DNA of 64,000 bases from Zipacnadum sp036504235 (GTDB taxonomy: Bacteria > Armatimonadota > Zipacnadia > Zipacnadales > Zipacnadaceae), in the NCBI GenBank assembly GCA_036504235.1, contig DASXVN010000040.1:62001-126000 (forward strand), written 5' to 3'. Under the pieces are notes generated by a model that was given only the letters and a program-made list of their open reading frames with translations, was not told the origin of the DNA and made no database searches. Below are positions 8,771 through 16,483 of this stretch, one piece after another (positions within the stretch are counted from its first letter, which is position 1; each line of letters begins with the position of its first letter). The translations under genes and the position numbers were made by a program.

Positions 8771-10672
8771 CTATGGCACCAGACGTCCGGCCACGATCTT
8801 CTCCAGGGTCTCGCGCCACTGGCGGGAGGCGCACCAGTCCTGGGCGCCTACCGGGGTGGCGAGCACACAGACCGTCTCACCTGTGCCAAAGGCGCCGGCG
8901 ACCACAATCGGCGTCGTGCCGACCTGGAGCAGAGCTTGCGCGCCGGGTCGCACGGTGGCGCGGTGCACCAAGTTCTGGGCGGTGAACTCGTACGGCGCGA
9001 CCGCCGCCAGCGCGCCGGAGGCCTTGGTCAGACCGGGGGTGGCGCAGGGCTGGAGGTCGAAGGGGCCGCCACTCTCCACGGGCAGGACCTTATCCAGAAC
9101 GGTGCCGCGATAGCCGCCGTTGCCGTAGCCCAGCGGCCCGCCCAGCACCAGCAGGCGGCCGCCGTGGGTCACGTAATCGCCCAGCATCTCCATGGCCGTA
9201 TCACCCAGCGCCGCGCGACTCAAGTCGCTCAGCACTACCAGGTCGAAGGCCATGAGCTTCTCGTAGTCATAGGGGAAGTAGTCCAGCGTCGGGCCAAAGA
9301 CCCCGGCGTACATGTACCCCTCGGTGATCTGCGCGTTGGGGAGCACCCGGCGCACGGCCGGGGCTACGCGATAGGACGGCGACAGCAGCCCCTTGAGGAA
9401 CAGCACCTGGGGCTGGGCGGCGTGAATCCGGGCGATGGTATCCGGCTTGAGCAGGTGCCGAACCTTGGGCGCGGCCGGGAAGACGTAGAAGGGGCCGCCG
9501 TCCGTCATGTTGGTGTTGGTGGACATAGAGCCGCCGAACCACAGCTCGGGCGTCGCGGTGAAAGCCTCGCCCGCGGCGGGCTTGCCCTGCAGGCCCACGC
9601 GCACCACGGCCGGCTCGCGCTTCACGCTGTCATAGGGCAGGGTGAAGCTGAGCGTCTGCGGGGTGTCCCCCACCTTCTCCAGCTTCTGGACCGGCGCGGC
9701 TTCCTGGTGGTTGGTGAACAACGTCTCGAGGCCCGGAGTGACGTCGAGCGAGGCCAGAGGCAACTCGGTGGCCATGAAGGTCGTGGACAGGCCCAGTTGG
9801 CTTTTGGCCTTGTCTTCCGTTAGTTTGGCGCTCATCAGCACCTGCGGCGAGGCAAAGGTCACCGCGTCCAGCCCGCTGATCGGCACGAGACTGACCTCCG
9901 TCTGCCAGCTCTTGCCCGGGGGAATGGCCACGGCCTCATACTGCCACTCCATCGTGTTGGCCCCGGTGCAGTTGTACAGGAACCACAGGTCGTTGTAGTC
10001 CATGAAGAAGACGAGCCCCTGCTTGGTGGGCTGATCAATTGCAGCCATCCAGCCCGCCTGCGGATTGCGCACAAAGCCCGCGTCCACCGGGTTGGTGTCT
10101 TCCGAGTCGGCCACGCTGATCCCGCGTTTGCTGGGCCGGAAGTACAAGTCGGTCTTCGAGTCGCCGCCCAGCCAGGCCACGTTCTGCATCCAGTAGCCCA
10201 CGGAGCGCCCGTCTTTGTTGGTGTTGGTCAGCCGCACGCTGTCGCGCACGACTTTGCTGCCCTCGCGCAGGCTGATGGTCTTTTCGACCAGGATGCCGGC
10301 CACTTGCGGCACGCCCTTATCCTGGGCGAGGTAGCTGAACTGCACGGCTACCTCCTCCGGCCCGGAGGAGACGATCTTGTAGGTATACTTCGCCGCCCAC
10401 ATCTGGCCAGGCCAGTACTCCTGCCAGAAGTGATCGGCAAACAACCCCTGATAGCCCTTCTGGACCACGATCTCCTTGTCGCCCCAGGGGGCGAAGAGGA
10501 AGCTCTCCACTTTGGCCCCGTCGTTGGGGTTGACCTCCACCCGCAGGAGGGCGTTGCGGAGCACCACGTGGTCTCCGTCACGGCCCTTTACGACTTCCAC
10601 GGAGGCGGCGTTGGCCCCTACGCAGGTCCAGATCAGCAGTAGTAAGGCACCGGCGGCAGTTAGCTTTTTCAT
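8771..10672 (-). CDS. Secreted protein with amidotransferase-like C-terminal domain (633 aa)
   Basis: The ATG at 10672 is preferred: AGGTGA lies five bases upstream, while the in-frame GTG at 10681 has no ribosome-binding site. Residues 1-22 are a signal peptide. The N-terminal half (A-L-L-R-V-E-V-N-P-N-D-G-A-K-V-E-S-F) resembles the aldose-epimerase/supersandwich fold of DUF5107-like proteins. The C-terminal third, from about residue 405 (P-Q-V-L-F-L-K-G ... F-D-L-V-V-L-S-D ... Y-V-T-H-G-G-R-L-L-V-L-G-G), has the class I glutamine-amidotransferase-like fold seen in ThuA/DUF1355 proteins. No catalytic cysteine triad is evident. It follows the 735-aa twin B directly (the upstream stop codon is at 10682-10684), so the two are certainly co-transcribed. 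A role in sugar binding or modification is inference. Confidence 0.7.
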   Translation of the reverse strand: MKKLTAAGALLLLIWTCVGANAASVEVVKGRDGDHVVLRNALLRVEVNPNDGAKVESFLFAPWGDKEIVVQKGYQGLFADHFWQEYWPGQMWAAKYTYKIVSSGPEEVAVQFSYLAQDKGVPQVAGILVEKTISLREGSKVVRDSVRLTNTNKDGRSVGYWMQNVAWLGGDSKTDLYFRPSKRGISVADSEDTNPVDAGFVRNPQAGWMAAIDQPTKQGLVFFMDYNDLWFLYNCTGANTMEWQYEAVAIPPGKSWQTEVSLVPISGLDAVTFASPQVLMSAKLTEDKAKSQLGLSTTFMATELPLASLDVTPGLETLFTNHQEAAPVQKLEKVGDTPQTLSFTLPYDSVKREPAVVRVGLQGKPAAGEAFTATPELWFGGSMSTNTNMTDGGPFYVFPAAPKVRHLLKPDTIARIHAAQPQVLFLKGLLSPSYRVAPAVRRVLPNAQITEGYMYAGVFGPTLDYFPYDYEKLMAFDLVVLSDLSRAALGDTAMEMLGDYVTHGGRLLVLGGPLGYGNGGYRGTVLDKVLPVESGGPFDLQPCATPGLTKASGALAAVAPYEFTAQNLVHRATVRPGAQALLQVGTTPIVVAGAFGTGETVCVLATPVGAQDWCASRQWRETLEKIVAGRLVP

Positions 10673-10681
10673 TGATTTCAC

Positions 10682-12889
10682 CTATTCGAAAACCACGAGG
10701 CTCCAGAACCACACGGTCGGCACGGTGACCGAGACGGCGTTCCCTGCCCGGGTCAGGGGCAGAGCGGTTCTGGTCATAGTCGGGTCCGCGGAGAGCAGGT
10801 ACGCGGCGGTGATCTGGTCGCCCGCCTGGAGGGTCAGGCTGACCGCCACGTTCTGGAGCGGCGCCCGCACCTTGTTGGTGGGGTCGCTGTAGATGCGCTC
10901 CTGCGCCGGCGGGTTGACCAGGTTGATCAGGTACTGGCGCTTGCCTTCCGGCGTCTGGCGCACGCAGGCGTAATCTTTCCACCAGACCGGGCCGGAGGCG
11001 GCCACCTTGACCCGCTGCTCGGCGTCGGGCAGCAGCTTGACGTGCTCGACATCCCAGTACAGCGCCGAATAGCGGGTAATGAACGCCGCGTAGTTGCCCA
11101 GCGGGAGGTCGTCGGAGTTGATGTTCGCGTAGGGGTGGGTGCGGTCCACGTAGGTCAGGACGTTGGAGTAGAGGTGATCCACCGGGTACTTCATGTCGAA
11201 GCCGATGGTCAGGTGATGTCCGCCCAGCGCCCGAACCGCTTCGCCCGCCTCGTGATAGCGCGCTATGTAGTCCACCCAGCGGTTGTTAACGCTGAGCGGC
11301 GAATAGGAACTGCGCGGCACCTCTTCCATCAGGAGGCCGCCGTTCTTGCAGACCTCGTCCCAGGCTCCCGGGTTGCGGCCGCGGAACTCGTAGTCGTCGT
11401 TGGTGCCGACCGCGAAGATCGGCCCCAGCTCCTGCTGAAGCCTCTGGCGGAGATACCGCCAGGCCTGGGCCTCGATCTGGTCCTTGCGAGCGGGGCTGCC
11501 CCCGTCAATCTTGTGGCCCTGCCAGTCATAGCCGAAGGCGGGATATACCGCGTTGTCGAAGCGCACCCCATCCCAGCCGAACATATAGTGCGACTTCACC
11601 AGTTGCTGGACATGCTGCTCGATGACGTCGAGGCGCGAGGCGTTGATGTTCGTGAGCAGTGCGTAGGGCGAAAGCTGCAGGCCCCACGGCCCCTCTGTGG
11701 TCAGATGCTCCCCGATCTCAAGTTTCTTCTCATAGTAGGAAGACAGGGCCAACTGCCCGTCGGCCTGGTAGGCGAACCATTCCGGATGTTTCTCGAAGAT
11801 CTTCTCGGAGCCATAGCCGATGACAAAGGGGTTGGTGTAGGTCTCGGCCCGCATCCCGCGGCGGTGCAAGTACTGGATCGCAAGCTGCAGATGTCGCTTG
11901 CTCATGGTGTAGTTGCCGGTGCCGCTGTACCAGTGGTCAGTGCTCGGGGCCAGGTTGAAGAAATCTTCCGGCGCCCAGGCGTAATACTCAGCGTAGTTGG
12001 TATAGTTCCAGTACACGGGCGGCTGCGGCTTGGCCAGAACCGCGGCCAGTTGGTCTTCCGCCTGCTGGATCTGAGACACCGGCGACGAGGGATTAGGCCC
12101 GGGCCCGTTGGGGACGTTGGACCCTCGCTGCTGCTGGGTGATGCCTACCGCCCACATGTTGTCCGAGACGCTGAAGTACTCGCGGCCCTCGTCGAGGGTC
12201 TTGCCCGCGGCGTCCGCCAGGGTCGCGACCAGCGCGAAGCCCCACTGCTCGGCGCCGGTATTCCACTTGACCGGCACCTCGCGGCGCTCACCCGGAGCCA
12301 GCTTGACCGGCACGTCGCCGAGGCTGCGGCGGCGCTGCAGGTCGCTCTCCAGTGCCAGCCGGAGCGTGACTGCCTGGGGCTGCGCGGTGCCGTTGTAGAC
12401 GGCGACCAGCCCCTGGGCGTCCTCCTGGCGCTTGTACATGATCTTGCCCGGCCAGACGACGCCGAGGCCCACTCCGGGAAGCGGGCGGAGGCTGAGCTTC
12501 TCCACGGTCAACTGCGGCGCCGAGGCGTCCACCTTCTTCACGTCGGCCCACAGGTCAACGTTCTGCGCCGCGAAGTTGTCAAAGCGCACCACGAAGTCGG
12601 TGGGCGTGTTGGCGGCGGTGAAGCTGAGCGGGGTGATCTGCTTGAGGGCGGCCTGGGGATACCCGGGGACGTTCACGTTGAGCGTCGCCAGGGGGGTTAC
12701 CGACTGCTCGAGCCGGTTCACCTGCAGCCGGAAGGTGGCCTCATAGACTCCTGCAGGCAGAGTTCCGGCGGCCAACTGCGTCTGCCCCGGCGGGCCACTG
12801 AGTTCCCCCACCGGTGCGGCCCCGCTGGGAAGCGCCCCGAGCAGCAGCCCGGCGGCCAGGGCGAGGATGATAGTTGTGACTTTGTTCAC
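10682..12889 (-). CDS. Secreted TIM-barrel glycoside hydrolase-like protein (735 aa, twin B)
   Basis: The start is set at GTG 12889: GGAGG lies eight bases upstream, a clean signal peptide follows (V-N-K-V-T-T-I-I-L-A...), and the protein then has 735 residues, the same as twin A. A longer frame opens at 13030 but would put about 47 charged residues before the signal peptide. Residues about 45-115 are the shared beta-sandwich (A-G-V-Y-E-A-T-F-R-L-Q-V). The barrel contains G-W-D-G-V-R-F-D-N (D445, candidate nucleophile) and L-L-M-E-E-V-P-R-S-S-Y (candidate acid/base), both in matching positions in twin A. The C-terminal beta domain ends F-W-S-L-V-V-F-E. It heads the minus-strand glycan cluster. 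Divergence from twin A in the barrel may mean a different substrate or linkage. Confidence 0.75.
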   Translation of the reverse strand: MNKVTTIILALAAGLLLGALPSGAAPVGELSGPPGQTQLAAGTLPAGVYEATFRLQVNRLEQSVTPLATLNVNVPGYPQAALKQITPLSFTAANTPTDFVVRFDNFAAQNVDLWADVKKVDASAPQLTVEKLSLRPLPGVGLGVVWPGKIMYKRQEDAQGLVAVYNGTAQPQAVTLRLALESDLQRRRSLGDVPVKLAPGERREVPVKWNTGAEQWGFALVATLADAAGKTLDEGREYFSVSDNMWAVGITQQQRGSNVPNGPGPNPSSPVSQIQQAEDQLAAVLAKPQPPVYWNYTNYAEYYAWAPEDFFNLAPSTDHWYSGTGNYTMSKRHLQLAIQYLHRRGMRAETYTNPFVIGYGSEKIFEKHPEWFAYQADGQLALSSYYEKKLEIGEHLTTEGPWGLQLSPYALLTNINASRLDVIEQHVQQLVKSHYMFGWDGVRFDNAVYPAFGYDWQGHKIDGGSPARKDQIEAQAWRYLRQRLQQELGPIFAVGTNDDYEFRGRNPGAWDEVCKNGGLLMEEVPRSSYSPLSVNNRWVDYIARYHEAGEAVRALGGHHLTIGFDMKYPVDHLYSNVLTYVDRTHPYANINSDDLPLGNYAAFITRYSALYWDVEHVKLLPDAEQRVKVAASGPVWWKDYACVRQTPEGKRQYLINLVNPPAQERIYSDPTNKVRAPLQNVAVSLTLQAGDQITAAYLLSADPTMTRTALPLTRAGNAVSVTVPTVWFWSLVVFE

Positions 12890-13151
12890 GCTGCGCCTCC
12901 TACCACGATGCGTTGCCTGACTACTTAACCGTTTCGCAAGTCGAGATTCGCGAAGGCGAGGGGGAATACCTGCGAAGGGCGAGGGATTCTTTGCAGTTTC
13001 CCGTAGGGGCGCGTTTCGCGGTGTCCACACCGCGACACACGCCCGTTCGCTACCTGGCAGCTAATCAGCGGGCGGTGCAGGACACCAACAAAACAGCAGA
13101 CTTCCGCAGGAACCATAAACCCGGCGCGGAATATCCTTACAGGAGGCACGC
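12890..13151. promoter_or_regulatory. Divergent intergenic region with perfect hairpin
   Basis: This 262-base region separates the minus-strand glycan cluster from the plus-strand pilin-like gene and must hold promoters for both. The visible structure is a perfect palindrome at 13016-13035, arms TCGCGGTGT and ACACCGCGA with a CC loop. It could be an operator for a dimeric regulator or a hairpin in either transcript. ACAGGAGGCACGC just before 13152 is a good ribosome-binding site. I see no convincing -35/-10 pair. Confidence 0.45.
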
Positions 13152-13793
13152 ATGAATGACACGCAGCCGGAAGCCCGCGAACACACCCTTCTCGGCGGTT
13201 GGGGCTGCTGGATAGCCGCCCTGGTCATGCTGGCGGTAGTGGCCGCCCTCTTCTACCCCGTCTACTCCCGTGCGCGGGCCAAGGCGTCAAGCAGCAACTG
13301 CCTCTCCAACGTCAAGCAGATCATGCTTGCTCACCTAATGTACGCCGCCGACTACGACGGGCGATTCCCCTACGCCCCGGACTGGCCCCCACGCCTTTAC
13401 CGATATCTCAAGAACGAACAGATCTACGTCTGCCCCGCTGATGCACGGCCCCGCCCCTATCCGGGCAGACCTCTCGGCCTCAGCTACACCATGAACGTCG
13501 CAGCCAATGAACTACAGACCGACAGTCACGGCACGGGCCCCGGTGAACTCGGCGTGATCTTCGACGGCACTGCCACGTACGGTCTGACCGACGCGGCGGT
13601 CTTCCGAAAGCACGAGGAGCGCAAATACCGTATGAGCTGCAACGTGGGCTACGCGGACGGCCACGCCAAAGCGGTGCTGCGCCCGCGCGACTTTACCAAC
13701 GAGACGCTCCTGCCGCCTTGGTCAACCCCCGTGCCGCTGCGGCCTCAGAAGGACCTCCCGCCGCTCCCGGTCGGCCCTTTGCCGCAGCACTGA
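13152..13793 (+). CDS. DUF1559/pilin-like membrane-anchored protein, orphan
   Basis: The protein has 213 aa. A hydrophobic helix at residues about 17-36 (W-I-A-A-L-V-M-L-A-V-V-A-A-L-F-Y-P-V-Y) is followed by S-R-A-R-A-K-A-S-S-S-N-C-L-S-N-V-K-Q, the typical mature N-terminal helix of the DUF1559 group, and by D-Y-D-G-R-F-P-Y. Near the end N-V-G-Y-A-D-G-H-A-K-A-V matches the H-x9-DG block, but Tyr replaces the first His. The prepilin peptidase signature (G-F-T-L-[IV]-E) is absent: the helix is preceded by L-L-G-G-W-G-C, with no glutamate at +5. It may therefore be a membrane-anchored rather than assembled pilin. Strong GGAGG seven bases before ATG. It stands alone, far from the pilus operon at the right end. 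Confidence 0.75.
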   Translation: MNDTQPEAREHTLLGGWGCWIAALVMLAVVAALFYPVYSRARAKASSSNCLSNVKQIMLAHLMYAADYDGRFPYAPDWPPRLYRYLKNEQIYVCPADARPRPYPGRPLGLSYTMNVAANELQTDSHGTGPGELGVIFDGTATYGLTDAAVFRKHEERKYRMSCNVGYADGHAKAVLRPRDFTNETLLPPWSTPVPLRPQKDLPPLPVGPLPQH

Positions 13794-13915
13794 CCGGGGC
13801 TGCCGCCGTTTCGCGTAGGGTAGTTGTCAGTCTGCGAGCGGGCGTGTGTGCCGGCGCAGACGCCGCCAAACGCGCCTCTACAACGACGGGAACTCCCGCA
13901 CCCCAGCGCAAGCTA

Positions 13916-14250
13916 TTACGAGGCGGCCAGCGTCGGATCGGCGTTGATCGCGTGGGCCAGGGCGGCCCGGGCCTGGTCTACCGCTAGTTGGGCGTTCGCC
14001 TGATTGGTTTCGGCGGTCAGCAGGGCGGCCTGGGTGTCAATCACGTCCAGGAAGACCCCCAGCCCCGCCCGATAGCGGCCCTGGGCCAGCCGCAGACTCT
14101 CCTGGGCATTGGCGACCTCCGCCTCGGCGGTAGTCACGCGCTGCTCTGCCGTCTTGAGGTTGAGGTAAGCCGAGGTCACGTCGGAAGCGGCCGGAGGTAC
14201 TCCAGGCGCAGGAGAGCCTGATCGGCGCCCTGCACGGGGTCAGCGCGGCG
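13916..14250 (-). pseudogene. Remnant of TolC-type outer-membrane channel (C-terminal end only)
   Basis: The last about 90 residues of an outer-membrane efflux protein are intact: S-A-Y-L-N-L-K-T-A-E-Q-R-V, then A-Q-G-R-Y-R-A-G-L-G-V-F-L-D-V-I-D, then a closing helix and stop at 13916. A little upstream A-D-Q-A-L-L-R-L-E-Y-L-R-P continues the family pattern in another frame, so there is a frameshift near 14190-14200. No signal peptide or N-terminal half exists. It fuses to the membrane-fusion remnant upstream at about 14250. An intact TolC-type gene lies at 17589-18908, so loss here need not harm the cell. Confidence 0.75.
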
Positions 14251-14648
14251 CGGACCGGGAACTCCCCGGTGGCCAGACGGTAGCGGGCCCGGGCGAGGCT
14301 CGCCTCGGCCTGCCGAACCTGTCCCTGCACCTCGGAGGGGTCCAGGCGCGCCAGGACCTGCCCCTTAGTAATACGGTCGCCTTCGTGGACCTGCAGGAAG
14401 GTTATCTGTCCGGTGATCTGGGGGGAAATCTTGACGTTGAGAGGGGCTTCCAGCGTGCCGGTGGCTTCGTAGGTCGCCACGATGTCGCGGAAGCCAGCCG
14501 CTGCCACCTGCACCGTCGGGGGCGCGGCCAGGCGCGCCTTCTGGGCCTGAGCGGCCGTCAAGTCGGCCTGATGCTTCTGCACCAGCCGCTAGCCGATCAA
14601 ACCGAGGATGACAACAACCACAATCACGATGGGAGGGAGACGCTTCAT
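14250..14648 (-). pseudogene. Remnant of HlyD-type membrane-fusion protein (N-terminal part, nonsense codon)
   Basis: ATG at 14648 opens M-K-R-L-P-P-I-V-I-V-V-V-V-I-L-G-L-I-G, a typical inner-membrane anchor, and codon 20 is TAG (14589-14591). The frame then continues with classic membrane-fusion sequence: Y-E-A-T-G-T-L-E-A, the lipoyl-type S-P-Q-I-T-G-Q-I and V-H-E-G-D-R-I-T-K-G-Q-V-L-A-R-L-D, and the first hairpin helix. Near 14250 it breaks off and runs into TolC sequence in another frame. In such operons an RND pump usually lies between these two genes, so an internal deletion of the whole pump is the simplest history. Stop-codon readthrough is an unlikely alternative because the rest is also disrupted. 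Confidence 0.75.
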
Positions 14649-14772
14649 CGTTCGCCTCGCGCAAGTGATGGACGACAATGCCTAACGTAGCTAAAGCTTC
14701 CTCCCCTGTCAAGCACCCAAGCAGCACCGGACCGCGCGGCCCCGAGCGACAGGTTCGCCGTCTGTTGACAGC

Positions 14773-14800
14773 GGGACGGCGAGACGCCCGTCCTACCGGC
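14773..14800. repeat. Palindromic repeat, GGCGTCTCGCC family
   Basis: GGGACGGCGAGACGCCCGTCC followed by TACCGGC. The core and the TACCGG tail match the copy at 43851-43876. It abuts the stop codon of the DUF4038 gene (minus strand), where the hairpin could end its transcript. Confidence 0.7.
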
Positions 14801-16413
14801 TACCCCTGATCCAGCACCAAAACCCAGTCCTGGAACAGCGGCAGCGTCCGGCCGTGGCTGGTGCCCAGCGGCAGCTCCCATCTCCCCTGCTCCTCCCCGA
14901 CGGCCGCACCCAGGGGGTACTCATCCCCGGTGGCGGGGTCCCACAGGAAAGCGCGGTAGGTCACGCCCGGCTCCAGGCCGGTTACGGTGGGCGCCGACCC
15001 CCACATGCCGGCGAAATAACTGATCCGTACCTCGCCGGGAATCCCGGCGGTGTAGACGCCGAAGTAGTTCTCCTCCGTCCAGTGCTGCTCCACCCACTCC
15101 GGGTGCGGCGCAAACCGCTCCCAGGGGTAGCGCTCCAGCAGCCGCTTGGCCAGCCCGACCTGGCGCGAGCCGGGGAGTTGGCAGGCGTCCTCCCAGGCCG
15201 TGTTGCCCCAGGCCATCCCATGCGGCGAGGGGCCGTAGCGCCGCTCCCGGCTGTTGACCTGCCAGATGCCGTTGGCCCCGTAGGTGTGCCCGCAGGCCCC
15301 GGAGAGCAGGCAGACCCAGAACATCATCCGCTGCACCTCCTGCCGGCAGGCCTCGCCGATCCCCTCGTAGCAGACCTCGCTGTTGAGGACCGGCAGCACC
15401 GGCTCACGCTCGTACGCGCGGGTGACGCTGGTCACCGTGTTGGGCAGGCTCATCCGGTCGCCGTGCCCGGTCTGGAGCATGTCAAAGTCCAGGGCGCTGG
15501 GGTCGGCCAGCTCGGCATAGCCATCATTGCTGGGGTGCGCGGTGAGGGGGCGATCAAAGGGGTCCGTGGCCTTGATATAGTGGCTGAGTCGCGACCAGCC
15601 CTCCGCCTGGCGGGCCCGGTCGCCCGCTTGGTCGTCAGAGAGGTAATAGGACATGATGACCTCGCCCGCCAGGCACCAGGTGACGGGATAGGCGCCCCAC
15701 CGGGCGATCAGATTGCGCCAGTGCTGCTGCATCTTCTCCTCGCCCATCCAAGGCAAGAAGTAGCCCCAGCAGGCGACGACGCACGGCGCCAGGCCCAGGT
15801 CCACCAGGTACTGCAGGCGGCGGTCGGCGAGGTCGAAGTACGCAGGGTTGATCGTCGCGAAATCTTCCGTCCAGGGGAAGCCCGCCTCGTTGGCCCCGCG
15901 CTCGTCGCGCCAGGGCATGTCCGGGTAGAGCCCCGCCACAATCTGAATGGCGCTGAAGCCCTTGCTCACGCGGTCCAGGGCCAGCGTCTGGAAGCCTTGC
16001 GGCCAGGTGAGCCGCTGGGTGAAGCCCATCCACCACGTATCGGCCAGCCAGAAGAAGGGGGTGCCGTCCGCATGCTCCAGGTGCCGCCGGTTCGCGGCGA
16101 CCCGCAGGGGGCCGTGCTGGTAGAGGGGATTGTCGCCGTGATAGGGGATTACGGTGAGCGCGCCGCTCTGCCCGTGCAGCCCGGCGTCTTCCGGCTGCGA
16201 GCAGACGGTATGGTAGCGGTAGAGGCCAAGTACCGGCGAGGCGAACCGCACCCGCCAGCAATCGCCCCCGGCCCAGAAGGCCGGCACGACCTGCTCCGAG
16301 CCGTCCGGATCAGCGAAGACCACGTCCAGGCAAACCTCGCCGAACGGGTCCGCGTAGGACCGCTGAGCGAAGAAACAAGCCTCAAAAACCGTATTCTGCG
16401 GCTGATAGACCAT
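14800..16413 (-). CDS. DUF4038/apiosidase-like glycoside hydrolase (537 aa), cytoplasmic
   Basis: The start is ATG 16413, with GGAGGTG five bases upstream; upstream codons in frame are basic low-quality sequence. There is no signal peptide, unlike most glycan genes here. Residues about 8-100 match a DUF5060-like beta-sandwich (D-P-F-G-E-V-C-L-D-V-V-F-A-D-P-D-G). The barrel follows with F-F-W-L-A-D-T-W-W-M-G, W-C-L-A-G-E-V-I-M-S-Y and V-L-N-S-E-V-C-Y-E-G-I-G; the Glu in the last two are candidate catalytic residues. S-G-A-C-G-H-T-Y-G-A-N-G-I-W is a hallmark of the DUF4038 (GH140-like, putative apiosidase) group. The C-terminal part, from about residue 445, fits the collagen-binding-like beta domain usual in the family. 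It probably acts on oligosaccharides after uptake, but no transporter is nearby. Confidence 0.8.
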   Translation of the reverse strand: MVYQPQNTVFEACFFAQRSYADPFGEVCLDVVFADPDGSEQVVPAFWAGGDCWRVRFASPVLGLYRYHTVCSQPEDAGLHGQSGALTVIPYHGDNPLYQHGPLRVAANRRHLEHADGTPFFWLADTWWMGFTQRLTWPQGFQTLALDRVSKGFSAIQIVAGLYPDMPWRDERGANEAGFPWTEDFATINPAYFDLADRRLQYLVDLGLAPCVVACWGYFLPWMGEEKMQQHWRNLIARWGAYPVTWCLAGEVIMSYYLSDDQAGDRARQAEGWSRLSHYIKATDPFDRPLTAHPSNDGYAELADPSALDFDMLQTGHGDRMSLPNTVTSVTRAYEREPVLPVLNSEVCYEGIGEACRQEVQRMMFWVCLLSGACGHTYGANGIWQVNSRERRYGPSPHGMAWGNTAWEDACQLPGSRQVGLAKRLLERYPWERFAPHPEWVEQHWTEENYFGVYTAGIPGEVRISYFAGMWGSAPTVTGLEPGVTYRAFLWDPATGDEYPLGAAVGEEQGRWELPLGTSHGRTLPLFQDWVLVLDQG

Positions 16414-16483
16414 CAGACACCTCCGCGCAAGCAGACTGGCCGGCGCGGAGTCTATTCGCCCGAGAGCGCGGGAGACCTTCCGG

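Noticed and set aside
12913..13155. Small plus-strand frame in the divergent gap before 13152
   Set aside because: No ribosome-binding site and no hydrophobic or domain pattern; it runs over the hairpin and ends inside the start of the pilin-like gene.
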